From assembly GCA_017465095.1 (NCBI GenBank), contig JAFTWX010000029.1, positions 1-32,117 of the forward strand: a stretch of DNA of 32,117 nt, read 5' to 3'. Numbering within the stretch: the stretch's first letter is position 1; each line of letters starts with the position of its first letter. This DNA comes from Lachnospiraceae bacterium. Lineage in GTDB: Bacteria; Bacillota; Clostridia; Lachnospirales; Lachnospiraceae. The notes under the pieces are model-generated. The model did no database searches. It was not told the DNA's origin and saw nothing but the letters and a program-made list of their open reading frames with translations. Below are positions 1 to 7,660 of this stretch, piece by piece. The position numbers were made by a program, and so were the translations under genes.

Positions 1-666
1 ATCAGAGGTCTTACACAGGCCAGCGAAAATGCACAGGACGGTATCTCTTGTGTACAGACAGCTGAAGGTGCTTTGGCAGAAGTTCACGATATGTTACAGC
101 GTATGAACGAACTTGCAGTTAAAGCTGCTAACGGAACAATGACATCTGCAGACCGCGGATACATCAACTCAGAAGTTCAGGCTCTCGTATCAGAAATCGA
201 CCGTGTAGCTTCAACAACTACATTCAACGAGCAGATGCTTCTTGATGGTTCCTTCTCTAACAAGGGACTTCAGGTTGGTGCAGAAGCTAACCAGATCATT
301 GATCTTTCAATCAAAGCTATGTCAGCTGAAGGTCTTGAATTAATCGGTGGTGCAGCAAACATCTCTGTAGGTGGCGCAAGTCCTGCAAATGCTCAGAAAG
401 CAATTTGCATGATTAAGACAGCTCTTGCGAAAGTTTCTCAGCAGAGATCTGACCTTGGTGCAATCCAGAACAGATTAGAGCACACAATTAAGAACCTTGA
501 TAACGTTGTTGAAAACACAACAGCAGCTGAATCACAGATCCGTGATACAGATATGGCTTCTGAAATGGTTAAGTTCTCCAACAACAACATCCTTGCTCAG
601 GCAGGACAGGCGATGTTGGCACAGGCTAACCAGAGTAACACAGGCGTGTTATCATTACTTGGCTAA
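1..666 (+). CDS. Flagellin, 5'-truncated by the window edge
   Basis: Structural subunit of the flagellar filament, exported by the flagellar type III apparatus. The frame is open from base 1, so the N-terminal D0 segment lies upstream of the window; the visible part is about 221 residues. It aligns without any gap to residues 56-276 of the next gene. It shows the D1 helix segment LQRMNELAVKAANGT and the C-terminal D0 ending in ANQSNTGVLSLLG. Differences from the neighbour cluster in the central segment (for example GGAANISVGGASPANAQKAI here against GGTADISVGGPTPENAQNAI there). There are two cysteines, one in DGISCVQ and one in KAICMIK, which is unusual for a flagellin. There is no variable D2/D3 domain, so this is a short filament protein. 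A strong terminator follows the stop. Identification is secure; the start is not visible. Confidence 0.96.
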   Translation: MRGLTQASENAQDGISCVQTAEGALAEVHDMLQRMNELAVKAANGTMTSADRGYINSEVQALVSEIDRVASTTTFNEQMLLDGSFSNKGLQVGAEANQIIDLSIKAMSAEGLELIGGAANISVGGASPANAQKAICMIKTALAKVSQQRSDLGAIQNRLEHTIKNLDNVVENTTAAESQIRDTDMASEMVKFSNNNILAQAGQAMLAQANQSNTGVLSLLG

Positions 667-697
667 TTTGCCACGTATGGTTCGTAAGAAACTACCG

Positions 698-727
698 AAG
701 AGGACCGGTTTTCCGGTCCTCTTTTTT
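698..727 (+). terminator. Intrinsic terminator of first flagellin gene
   Basis: A perfect 11-bp stem (AAGAGGACCGG / CCGGTCCTCTT) with a TTTT loop is followed by a run of T. It separates the two flagellin genes, so each copy is probably its own transcription unit. Confidence 0.92.
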
Positions 728-798
728 TGTCTGTTTTGCCGGTTTTTGCGGGCTTTTCAAAAGAAATAAAAAAAATAAAAAAATTTTCAAAAAAGGTA

Positions 799-825
799 TA
801 AAGTTATTTCAAAACCCTCCGATAT
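799..825 (+). promoter_or_regulatory. Sigma-D (sigma-28) flagellar promoter
   Basis: TAAAGTTA at 799-806, an 11-bp spacer, then TCCGATAT at 818-825. This matches the flagellar sigma-28 consensus TAAAGTTT-N11-GCCGATAA/T almost perfectly. A long AT-rich tract at 766-798 could act as an UP element. The start of transcription would be near 832, which leaves a leader of about 108 nt before the flagellin start. The upstream flagellin presumably has a similar promoter outside the window. Confidence 0.88.
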
Positions 826-846
826 ATAATACAAGTAAGTCAAGTG

Positions 847-934
847 AGTGTCACGGATGCCACTTCTGACAAGCGCTATTACATAACAATTCAAAGGAAA
901 GAAAACGGAAAGGAATTCCGTCAATCAAGGAGGA
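847..934 (+). promoter_or_regulatory. Flagellin leader with two candidate CsrA sites and strong RBS
   Basis: The untranslated leader contains GTCACGGATGCC, with GGA exposed in the loop of a short AGTG/CACT stem at 847-864. A second hairpin ACGGAA-AGGAA-TTCCGT at 905-921 also has GGA in its loop. The Shine-Dalgarno AAGGAGGA lies at 927-934. GGA in a loop plus a second GGA at the Shine-Dalgarno is how CsrA represses the hag mRNA of Bacillus subtilis, with FliW as antagonist. CsrA binding here is an inference; neither csrA nor fliW lies in the window. Confidence 0.5.
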
Positions 935-940
935 AATAAT

Positions 941-1771
941 ATGGTAGTACAGCACAATCTTACAGCAATGAACTCAAACAGAATGTTAGGAATCACAACA
1001 GACATTCAGGCAAAATCAACAGAAAAATTATCTTCAGGTTACAGAATCAACCGTGCAGCAGATGATGCAGCAGGATTAGCAATTTCTGAAAAAATGAGAC
1101 GTCAGATCAGAGGTCTTACACAGGCCAGCGAAAATGCACAGGACGGTATCTCTTGTGTACAGACAGCTGAAGGTGCTTTGGCAGAAGTTCACGATATGTT
1201 ACAGCGTATGAACGAACTTGCAGTAAAAGCTGCTAACGGAACAATGACATCTGCAGACCGTGGATACATCAACTCAGAAGTTCAGGCTCTCGTATCAGAA
1301 ATCGACCGTGTAGCTTCAACAACTACATTCAACGAGCAGAATCTTCTTGACGGAACATTCTCTAACAAAGGACTTCAGGTTGGTGCAGAAGCTAACCAGA
1401 TTATCGACCTTTCTATCACAGCTCTTACAGCTGAAGGTCTTGAATTAATCGGTGGTACAGCAGACATCTCTGTAGGCGGACCTACACCGGAAAATGCACA
1501 GAATGCAATCTCTATGATTAAAGTTGCTCTTGCAAAAGTTTCTCAGCAGAGATCTGACCTCGGTGCAATCCAGAACAGATTAGAGCACACAATCAAGAAC
1601 CTTGACAACGTTGTTGAAAATACAACAGCAGCTGAATCACAGATCCGTGATACAGATATGGCTACTGAGATGGTTAGATACTCTAACAACAACATCCTCG
1701 CTCAGGCAGGACAGTCAATGTTGGCACAGGCTAACCAGAGTAACCAGGGTGTATTATCATTACTCGGATAA
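941..1771 (+). CDS. Flagellin, short D0-D1 type (276 aa)
   Basis: Filament subunit secreted through the flagellar export apparatus. The N-terminal D0 starts MVVQHNLTAMNSNRMLG, then the D1 helices with LSSGYRINRAADDAAGLAIS (31-50). The TLR5-contact-like helix LQRMNELAVKAANGT lies at 87-101. A short connecting region at about 140-195 replaces D2/D3, and the C-terminal D0 ends in ANQSNQGVLSLLG. At 276 residues it is near the minimal flagellin length. ATG 941 is preceded by AAGGAGGA at 8-nt spacing. Cys72 sits in the D1 helix (DGISCVQTAEG), where related flagellins usually carry serine or leucine. Expression should depend on sigma-D and possibly on CsrA. The neighbouring glycosyltransferases make O-glycosylation likely, but that is inferred. 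Confidence 0.97.
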   Translation: MVVQHNLTAMNSNRMLGITTDIQAKSTEKLSSGYRINRAADDAAGLAISEKMRRQIRGLTQASENAQDGISCVQTAEGALAEVHDMLQRMNELAVKAANGTMTSADRGYINSEVQALVSEIDRVASTTTFNEQNLLDGTFSNKGLQVGAEANQIIDLSITALTAEGLELIGGTADISVGGPTPENAQNAISMIKVALAKVSQQRSDLGAIQNRLEHTIKNLDNVVENTTAAESQIRDTDMATEMVRYSNNNILAQAGQSMLAQANQSNQGVLSLLG

Positions 1772-1793
1772 TCATAGCCTAGATGAAAATGAT

Positions 1794-1827
1794 AAGGGGT
1801 TATCGCAAGTCGATAACCCCTTTTTTA
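1794..1827 (+). terminator. Intrinsic terminator of second flagellin gene
   Basis: Perfect 12-bp stem AAGGGGTTATCG / CGATAACCCCTT with loop CAAGT, followed by TTTT and A. It ends the flagellin transcript; the glycosyltransferase start follows within 30 nt, so that gene depends on readthrough or a promoter I cannot see. Confidence 0.93.
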
Positions 1828-1852
1828 TAGGATGAAACCGGTGGAGAGCAGA

Positions 1853-3022
1853 ATGGATAAGATACTTTTTTTGGAATGGAAGAGTTTTGGAAATGATCAT
1901 ATGATCAGAGAATTCAGACAGGAGGGCTATGAGGTTATCTTGTTTGATTTCCCGAGGGAGACGGAGGATATGCGTTTTAGTCAGGGGCTTACGGAAAAGC
2001 TGACCATGGCCATACTGAAAGAACAGCCGGCTTTCGTATTCTCGTTTAATTATTTTCCGGTCGCAGCCATTGCCTGCAAAGCAGCCCGGACTAAATATGT
2101 TTCGTGGATTTATGACAGCCCGTATATCTTGATGTACTCACAGACCATTTTCTATGATACCAACCGGGTATTTTTGTTCGATCGTGCAGAGTGTGAAAAA
2201 TTCCGCAGCATGGGAGCTTCTCATGTATATTATTTGCCTATGGCGGCTGCAGTGGATTATTACGATCAAATAAAGCCGGAATCCCGTCACCATGAATTGT
2301 ATGACAGCGATGTAACGTTTATCGGTTCCATGTACAGCGAGAAAAGACAGCACTTGTTCCGTCATCTGGAAGATCTGGATGTCTATACAAGGGGATATCT
2401 GGATGGAGTGATGCAGGTGCAAAAGAATGTTTACGGAATGGACATTCTGGAAGAAAGTCTGACACCTGAGATTGTGGAAAACATGCGAAAGGTTTGTCCG
2501 GTCACAGAGCACGGTGATGGTATTGAAACGGTAGAATGGGTGTTCGCCAACTATTTCCTTGCGAGAAAGGTGACAGCAACGGAAAGGGCGGAGGTGCTTT
2601 CTGCGCTGTCTGAGATATGTGATGTAAAGCTGTTTACGCCGGAGCCGACGCCGCAGCTTGCAAAGGTAGAAAATATGGGTAAGCTGGACTATTATACCCA
2701 GGCGCCGTATGCTATGAAATGTGCGAAAATTAATCTGAATATTTCTCTTCGAAGCATTCATACGGGAATGCCTCTTCGTGCAATGGATATTTTGGGGTGC
2801 GGCGGATTTTTGCTCACCAATTACCAGGCAGATTTTTTTGAATATTTCGAGCCGGGCAAGGATTTTGTGTATTACAGCAATATAAATGAAATTCCACAAT
2901 TAGTGGATTACTATTTGAATCACGAAGAGGAGCGGAAAGAAATTGCGCAAAACGGATACAATAAAGTAAGACAACACTTGTCTTATCGCAAACAAGTAAA
3001 AGCACTTTTGGGTCTAATCTGA
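1853..3022 (+). CDS. CgeB-like glycosyltransferase (389 aa)
   Basis: Probable nucleotide-sugar dependent glycosyltransferase of the GT-B fold, cytoplasmic. The N-terminal half (MDKILFLEWKSFGNDHMIRE) has the DUF3880-like pattern that precedes a Glyco_trans_1_2 (CgeB-type) domain. The C-terminal half carries the typical PLRAMDILGCGGFLLTNYQ signature at about 306-325 and ends with a helical region rich in EERKEIAQNGY. ATG 1853 is chosen because GGAGAG lies 5-6 nt upstream; an in-frame ATG at 1832 would begin right behind the terminator T-run. It directly follows flagellin and is co-directional with it, which suggests flagellin glycosylation. Sugar and acceptor are unknown. The family call is good; the flagellin target is inferred. 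Confidence 0.85.
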   Translation: MDKILFLEWKSFGNDHMIREFRQEGYEVILFDFPRETEDMRFSQGLTEKLTMAILKEQPAFVFSFNYFPVAAIACKAARTKYVSWIYDSPYILMYSQTIFYDTNRVFLFDRAECEKFRSMGASHVYYLPMAAAVDYYDQIKPESRHHELYDSDVTFIGSMYSEKRQHLFRHLEDLDVYTRGYLDGVMQVQKNVYGMDILEESLTPEIVENMRKVCPVTEHGDGIETVEWVFANYFLARKVTATERAEVLSALSEICDVKLFTPEPTPQLAKVENMGKLDYYTQAPYAMKCAKINLNISLRSIHTGMPLRAMDILGCGGFLLTNYQADFFEYFEPGKDFVYYSNINEIPQLVDYYLNHEEERKEIAQNGYNKVRQHLSYRKQVKALLGLI

Positions 3023-3038
3023 CCCGAAAGTGCTTTTT
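2998..3038. terminator. Bidirectional terminator between convergent glycosyltransferases
   Basis: A 17-bp stem with one G-T wobble (AAAAGCACTTTTGGGTC paired with GACCCGAAAGTGCTTTT) and loop TAATCT. It contains the stop codon region of the upstream gene and is followed by T on the + strand. On the other strand the flank reads TTTACTTG, so it can also stop the convergent minus-strand operon ending at 3060. Confidence 0.88.
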
Positions 3039-3059
3039 GTCTTTCGCAGAATAACTGTT

Positions 3060-4121
3060 TTATTTATTATTCAGAGCGTCCATTTCCTGCAAGCTTTTCA
3101 GTGCCGGTTCATAGTTTCCGCATTTTTCGTAGAAAGTGCGTGCTAAGGCAGGATCGCCCAGCATTTGGTATATAATGCCGAGAAGGAAGAATGGTTTGTA
3201 ACTATTGCTTCCGATGACATGATAATGGGTTAGCTGTGTGGCCTGTATGAATTGCAGGGCGGCTTTTAAATATTGCTCGGTTTTATAATAAAAATATCCG
3301 TGTAAGAAGACGAAATCTGCGTAGAAGTTGAAGTATTGTGCGATTTTATCGTAAAAAGCAAGTGCTTCCTCCACCCGTTCCAGACGAAGCATTACGTATC
3401 CGTAATTTACAACCAAAAGTTGGACACATTCCGCTTCCGGGTCCAAATCAAAGGAAAGTGCTTTTTCATAATATTTGCGCGCATTCTCAAAATCTTCCAT
3501 TGGATAGTAGGATTGGCCGATTTGAAAGTAGGTGTAGGAATCCGGATAATCCTTTTCGGATTTCAGTAGAATGCGCAGATTGCGTTCTGCCTTTTCGCGG
3601 GAAATGGTTTCCGTGCTGATATAGCCGTCGTGCAGTACTTCAATCGGAATCGGATAGATGGAGTATTCCGTGTCGGAATGAAGCGGAAGTACCTGCTCGT
3701 GAATCGGACGTTTGTAATGATATAAGCGGCGGTCAAAAAGACGCTCTACACGGTCGATGGTAATCTCGCCGCCGGGATCTTCGGAAGAACGATGGATGCG
3801 ACCGATTCCGCCGGGATGTTCTTCCATCTGACGATATAATTCGTCCAAGTCTATTTTTTGTAAATATTCATCTGTATCCAGGACAAGAATCCAGTCGTTG
3901 GTTGCTTTGGAAATAGAATAATTTCTGGCTTTTGAAAAGTCGTCGCACCAGTCAAAGTGAAAAATTTTGTCGGTATATTTGCGGACGATTTCTAAGGTGT
4001 TATCGGTAGAACCTGTATCGACAACCACAATCTCAAAAGGAAGATCTTTGATACAGGAAAGACACCGATCCATTTTTTCAGCTTCGTTTTTTGTGATAAT
4101 ACATACAGAAATAGGAATCAT
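3060..4121 (-). CDS. GT2 glycosyltransferase with C-terminal TPR tail (353 aa), copy A
   Basis: Family 2 (GT-A fold) glycosyltransferase at residues 3 to about 110, followed by a helical TPR-like region at about 190-345. Visible motifs are SVCIITKNE at the start, TGSTD (36-40) and the metal-binding LDTDE, with D82 and D84 forming DXD. The tail contains repeat-like helices such as DFENARKYYEKALSFDLDPE and EQYLKAALQFIQATQLTH. The start has AAGGAG upstream, inside the last codons of the preceding gene, with only 3 nt between them, so the two are translationally linked. TPR tails in protein glycosyltransferases contact the polypeptide acceptor, which fits a flagellin-modifying enzyme; this is inference. 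It is a paralogue of copies B (4125-5195) and C (9890-10954). Confidence 0.88.
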   Translation of the reverse strand: MIPISVCIITKNEAEKMDRCLSCIKDLPFEIVVVDTGSTDNTLEIVRKYTDKIFHFDWCDDFSKARNYSISKATNDWILVLDTDEYLQKIDLDELYRQMEEHPGGIGRIHRSSEDPGGEITIDRVERLFDRRLYHYKRPIHEQVLPLHSDTEYSIYPIPIEVLHDGYISTETISREKAERNLRILLKSEKDYPDSYTYFQIGQSYYPMEDFENARKYYEKALSFDLDPEAECVQLLVVNYGYVMLRLERVEEALAFYDKIAQYFNFYADFVFLHGYFYYKTEQYLKAALQFIQATQLTHYHVIGSNSYKPFFLLGIIYQMLGDPALARTFYEKCGNYEPALKSLQEMDALNNK

Positions 4122-4124
4122 GGA

Positions 4125-5195
4125 TTATTCTCCTTGTGAATGTAAAAGTTTTTGCAGCCGTTCCACGGCAGGGGGATAGTTTCCGGCTTTTTGAAAATAT
4201 TTCTTTGCTTCTTCACGGTGCCCGTAGGCTTCGTAAATACAGGCAATATTGTGGAATGCACGATAGGAATTCGTGCCTTCGTCAAAATGTTTCTCACAGG
4301 TAGTTGCGGCAAAATACGCTTTGAGAGCGTCTTCATTGCGTCGCACTTTCAGATATATATCCCCCAGCAGAAACAGATAATCTGCAATGTTTTTGAAGTA
4401 TTCGTATAGATTTTCCAGTGTTTGTGCTTTTTCCAGCCGGTTGGTGTTAAGCAACACATATCCGTAGGATACGACCATGCGCTGTACATATTCCAAATTT
4501 TCATCTACATCAAGATAAAGACCTTTGTCGAAACATTCATATGCTTTTTCGTATTCGTTGTTCAGGCAATAGCTTTCGCCCAGATGATAGTAGAGAAACG
4601 GATCATCCGGGTGCTTCTCCAGCTCTTTTTCCAAAAGTCGCAGATTTCGCTCGGATTTTGCCCGGATTTCTTCCGGTGTCCCGTGGTACCCGGTGTGCGT
4701 TACATAAAGAGGGAATTCAAAACCGTAGCCCTGACCGCCGTCTTTCCGCACGACCTGTTCATGAATGGTACCTTCGTAGTGATAGTAGTTCCGATGAAAG
4801 AGCCGTTCTACCAAATCGTAGGTATGTATCGTGTTGTGATTTTGGTCGTAGCAAATATTGTCCCGTGTCAATTGTCCGATGGCATACGGATATTGCTTCA
4901 TGAGTTTCTGCATTTCCGAAACATTAAGTTTATCCACAAATTCGTCGCAGTCGATGACAAGAATCCAGTCGTGGGATGCGTGTTTTATGGAAAAATTGCG
5001 GGCGGCGGAAAAGTCATCTACCCATTTAAAATCGATCACCTTGTCCGCATAGCGCGAAGCAATTTCTTTTGTCCGGTCGGTTGAACCGGTATCTGCCACA
5101 ACGATTTCGAAGGAATATTTGCGGATGGCGCTCAGGCATTTCTCAATGTTTTTTTCTTCGTTTTTTGCAATGATACAAACGGAAACAGGAATCAT
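4125..5195 (-). CDS. GT2 glycosyltransferase with C-terminal TPR tail (356 aa), copy B
   Basis: Same architecture as copy A: GT2 domain with SVCIIAKNE, TGSTD at 36-40 and DCD at 82-84 (VIDCDEFVDK), then TPR-like helices from about 195 onward (DPFLYYHLGESYCLNNEYEK, EDALKAYFAATTC, EEAKKYFQKAGNYPPAVERL). It is the first gene of a two-gene minus-strand operon with copy A. AAGGAG lies 7 nt before the ATG. The DXD spacing is identical in copies A and B, which points to duplication from a common ancestor, while the divergent middle section may set acceptor or donor choice. Substrate not known. Confidence 0.88.
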   Translation of the reverse strand: MIPVSVCIIAKNEEKNIEKCLSAIRKYSFEIVVADTGSTDRTKEIASRYADKVIDFKWVDDFSAARNFSIKHASHDWILVIDCDEFVDKLNVSEMQKLMKQYPYAIGQLTRDNICYDQNHNTIHTYDLVERLFHRNYYHYEGTIHEQVVRKDGGQGYGFEFPLYVTHTGYHGTPEEIRAKSERNLRLLEKELEKHPDDPFLYYHLGESYCLNNEYEKAYECFDKGLYLDVDENLEYVQRMVVSYGYVLLNTNRLEKAQTLENLYEYFKNIADYLFLLGDIYLKVRRNEDALKAYFAATTCEKHFDEGTNSYRAFHNIACIYEAYGHREEAKKYFQKAGNYPPAVERLQKLLHSQGE

Positions 5196-5234
5196 GTAAG
5201 TTCTCCTTTTTCATAATTCATTGTGTTTGAAATC

Positions 5235-5243
5235 AGTATACCA
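5235..5243 (-). promoter_or_regulatory. Promoter (extended -10) of the GT2-TPR operon
   Basis: On the minus strand TGGTATACT is an extended -10 element about 45 nt upstream of the copy B start; no good -35 is visible at 17 bp. It lies back to back with the + strand promoter at 5248-5276, so the intergenic region is a compact divergent promoter. Confidence 0.5.
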
Positions 5244-5247
5244 CAAC

Positions 5248-5276
5248 TTGTCACAAAATGCAGAAACTGTTATGAT
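5248..5276 (+). promoter_or_regulatory. Sigma-A promoter of the GT2 gene at 5314
   Basis: TTGTCA (5248-5253), a 17-bp spacer and TATGAT (5271-5276) match the vegetative consensus well. Transcription would start near 5283, about 30 nt before the chosen ATG, which further argues against the in-frame start at 5221. Confidence 0.7.
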
Positions 5277-5313
5277 ATTTTTAGAAAACGAAGCACATAT
5301 TTTAGGAGAAAAT

Positions 5314-6318
5314 ATGAAAAAAATTTCAGTTATTGTACCTTGCTATAATGCGTCACCGTATCTTGCGGATTTGATGGAGTCTTTGCTTGGTCAGACCATT
5401 GGTCGGGACGCCATGGAGATTATCTGCGTCAACGATGCATCAACAGATAATACATATGAAGTGCTGATGTCTTTTGAAGAGAAATATTCCGATACGATTA
5501 TGGTCATTAACCTTGCGGAGAATATGCGACAGGGAACGGCTCGGAATATTGCGCTTTCTTATGCATCGGGGGCGTATGTCGCGTTTATCGATGCGGATGA
5601 TGTGATTGAACAAGATATGTTTGAAAAGCTCCTGGAACCTGCAGAAAGAGAAAATCTGGATATGGCAGGCGGGATTGTTCTGCACCACGTAAACGGGCAG
5701 CGGATCCGCATGCCGAACCACCTGAAAACAGGAGAAGTGGTGGAGGTAACCGGTCCGCGGGATCGTATGGACCTGATTCTCCACGGAAATTGCGGAGGTA
5801 TTGTGTCGAAGATTTACCGGAGAGAAATGCTTTTGGAAAATGCACTTTTGTTTCCGGAGAGAACTTATTACGAAGACAATTATTGGCTTCCGATGGTAAA
5901 TCTTTATATCGGGCGGTATTACATCGTGGACGAAATTGTGTATCACTATATCGACCGTCCTGCATCTACGGTCAATAAGAAAAACGAGCAGGCGATGCAG
6001 GATCGTTTGAACATGGAGGTACAAAAGCTTCACGCATACATTCAGCGGGGATTTTTTAAAGAGTATTATCCGGGAATTGAGGCGGTATTTTGCCGCAGCT
6101 ATTATATCGATACGCTTCTTAGCATCTATGCGCTGTGGGGAGAAGTTCCCATGCATTTTTATGAGGCGATGAAGCGAGAGATGTGCAGTCTGTTTCCGAG
6201 ATGCCGGGAAAATACCATACTGCTTGAAAAAGACCGCAAATTTTTGGATACGGCATTTTGTGATTTGACACAAAAACAGCTGCATGAAAAAATTCTTTCC
6301 TATGCAGCTGCTTCTTAA
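5314..6318 (+). CDS. GT2 family glycosyltransferase (334 aa)
   Basis: Inverting-type GT-A glycosyltransferase. The GT2 domain covers about residues 3-170: ISVIVPCYNASPYL, NDASTDNT (40-47) and FIDADD with D93 and D95 as the metal-binding aspartates. A helical C-terminal part follows at about 200-334, without TPR repeats. ATG 5314 has TAGGAG 6-7 nt upstream and lies just after a sigma-A promoter, so the longer in-frame start at 5221 is rejected. It is a paralogue of 8839-9897; both share the block ENMRQG.ARNI.LSYAS at the same residue positions. It probably transfers one sugar in the glycan made by this cluster. Confidence 0.88.
   Translation: MKKISVIVPCYNASPYLADLMESLLGQTIGRDAMEIICVNDASTDNTYEVLMSFEEKYSDTIMVINLAENMRQGTARNIALSYASGAYVAFIDADDVIEQDMFEKLLEPAERENLDMAGGIVLHHVNGQRIRMPNHLKTGEVVEVTGPRDRMDLILHGNCGGIVSKIYRREMLLENALLFPERTYYEDNYWLPMVNLYIGRYYIVDEIVYHYIDRPASTVNKKNEQAMQDRLNMEVQKLHAYIQRGFFKEYYPGIEAVFCRSYYIDTLLSIYALWGEVPMHFYEAMKREMCSLFPRCRENTILLEKDRKFLDTAFCDLTQKQLHEKILSYAAAS
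6272..6310 (-). terminator. Terminator of the minus-strand CgeB-like gene, inside the convergent gene
   Basis: A perfect 9-bp stem CAGCTGCAT / ATGCAGCTG, with a shorter inner GAAA/TTTC pairing, is followed on the minus strand by TTTTTG. It lies within the last codons of the plus-strand GT2 gene, so the two convergent transcripts overlap. On the plus strand the downstream tract is poor in T, so it mainly serves the minus strand. Confidence 0.6.
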
Positions 6319-6332
6319 AAAATATAATTCGC

Positions 6333-7643
6333 TTAATAAAGATAACGGGACATATGGCTGTGCCACGTATGCTCCTGTGATGTTTCATAACCGCTGCGGG
6401 CAATTTTTTGCCACGATTCCTCGGAGGATAAAAGTTTTTTTATCCGCTCGGCAATGGAGCCGGTTTTGCTTTCGTCCAGGGAATACAGGGCGCAGTTTTT
6501 GTCGTCTGTAAGGATGTTTTCCAAAAAGGCACTGGAATCGGTCAGGCATAAAGCGCCTTGCGACATGGCGTTGAAAATCCGCTCACTGGAGCCGTGTTTG
6601 AACCATGCCATGTGGTTTAAAACGATTTTTGCCTGCGACATCAAAGCAAGACCATCCCGGAAAGAAACCGGCGCATGGAGAACGAAATTCGGATACTTTG
6701 ACAGTCCGGTCTTTTCCCATCCGCTTCCGTATACATGGACGGTAATGTGGTTTTCTGCAAGCTGTTTCAGAATGTCCTTCCGGTACCGGGCGGTCAGATT
6801 GGTTTCCGAAAAACGATGGGCCTCCACGAGTGCTTTGAGTGCATCGTCGGATGCGGAAGTGGTTGAAACTTCGTTTGCAAAGGCTTCCAGGGCGTTTTCA
6901 AAAGGTTCATCGGTGTGATTTTGCAGATACTGTGTGAGGAACATGTCCGCTTCGTCCGAAATTACGTCGGTATGCTCTTTATAACTTCCGATAAAGAGGA
7001 CATCCATAGGGCGGTTTTGCCAGGTAAATTCAGGTATCTGCGCAATTTCGCCGCCGGTAGGGAAAAAGATGGCTCTGTCAATTTTGGAATAAAACCGGAG
7101 GGCATAAGCTGCGTGGGTCTTGTCTGCGCAGAGCAAAGTGGTGCGCCGGGGAGCATCGTCCAGGGAATCTGCATAGTACATCGGATGGTCCACGAGGAAA
7201 TCAAAGCAGGGAACATGGATGGTTTCCCAGAGATTTCTGCCGTCTGCAAGTTTTTGCAGGAGCCCGACGTTGTTGAAAAAGAAGGCACCGTCCAGTCCCC
7301 CTTGAAGAAATTGAAACAGTTCTTTGCTGCTTCCTTCCAAATCTGCCGGATCGAATACAAATAGGGTATACCCTTTTTTGGAAAAATAGGAATGAAATTG
7401 TCCGGCGATATAGTCCAAAATGAAATTTCCGGTTTTGCAAATTAAGATACGGAAATGTCCATCCGAAAACGGAACGGAAAAAGGCTGCGTGCACGCGCGC
7501 AGATCGTTGATCAGCGAATAGAGACGGATGGTGTAAGGCATTTGCGTGGTCGCAAATGTCTGCAATAGCTGCCGGGAGTCGGCGTAGGCTCCCTGCGAAA
7601 TGGTCTGCTCCAATGTATTTTCAAACTGAGTAATAAAATCCAT
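6333..7643 (-). CDS. CgeB-like glycosyltransferase (436 aa)
   Basis: Likely GT-B fold glycosyltransferase. An N-terminal helical region (about 1-60) leads into the nucleotide-fold half (HFRILICKTGNFILDYIAG). A central block DVLFIGSYKEHTD at about 215-227 is typical of CgeB-like enzymes. The C-terminal Glyco_trans_1_2 signature GSSERIFNAMSQGALCLTDS lies at about 345-365. It is a distant relative of 1853-3022 but longer, with an insertion around 225-285. GGGAG precedes the ATG. The gene is divergent from the DUF4422 gene across an 82-bp region that holds a perfect inverted repeat. Acceptor and sugar unknown. Confidence 0.82.
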   Translation of the reverse strand: MDFITQFENTLEQTISQGAYADSRQLLQTFATTQMPYTIRLYSLINDLRACTQPFSVPFSDGHFRILICKTGNFILDYIAGQFHSYFSKKGYTLFVFDPADLEGSSKELFQFLQGGLDGAFFFNNVGLLQKLADGRNLWETIHVPCFDFLVDHPMYYADSLDDAPRRTTLLCADKTHAAYALRFYSKIDRAIFFPTGGEIAQIPEFTWQNRPMDVLFIGSYKEHTDVISDEADMFLTQYLQNHTDEPFENALEAFANEVSTTSASDDALKALVEAHRFSETNLTARYRKDILKQLAENHITVHVYGSGWEKTGLSKYPNFVLHAPVSFRDGLALMSQAKIVLNHMAWFKHGSSERIFNAMSQGALCLTDSSAFLENILTDDKNCALYSLDESKTGSIAERIKKLLSSEESWQKIARSGYETSQEHTWHSHMSRYLY

Positions 7644-7660
7644 GTTGTAACTCCCATAAT

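Noticed and set aside
1..1771. The repeated flagellin sequence as a mobile element or direct-repeat array
   Set aside because: The repeat is simply two homologous genes, each with its own terminator; there are no inverted ends or transposase.
4422..5084. A 220-codon open frame on the plus strand opposite GT2-TPR copy B
   Set aside because: It is antisense to a gene with clear GT2 motifs, has no ribosome binding site and its translation shows no domain. The same holds for plus-strand frames at 6454-6918 and 6915-7364 opposite the CgeB-like gene.
5221..5313. Upstream start at 5221 for the GT2 gene
   Set aside because: It would place codons over the promoter TTGTCA-N17-TATGAT, and the normal GT2 start with a good ribosome site is at 5314.
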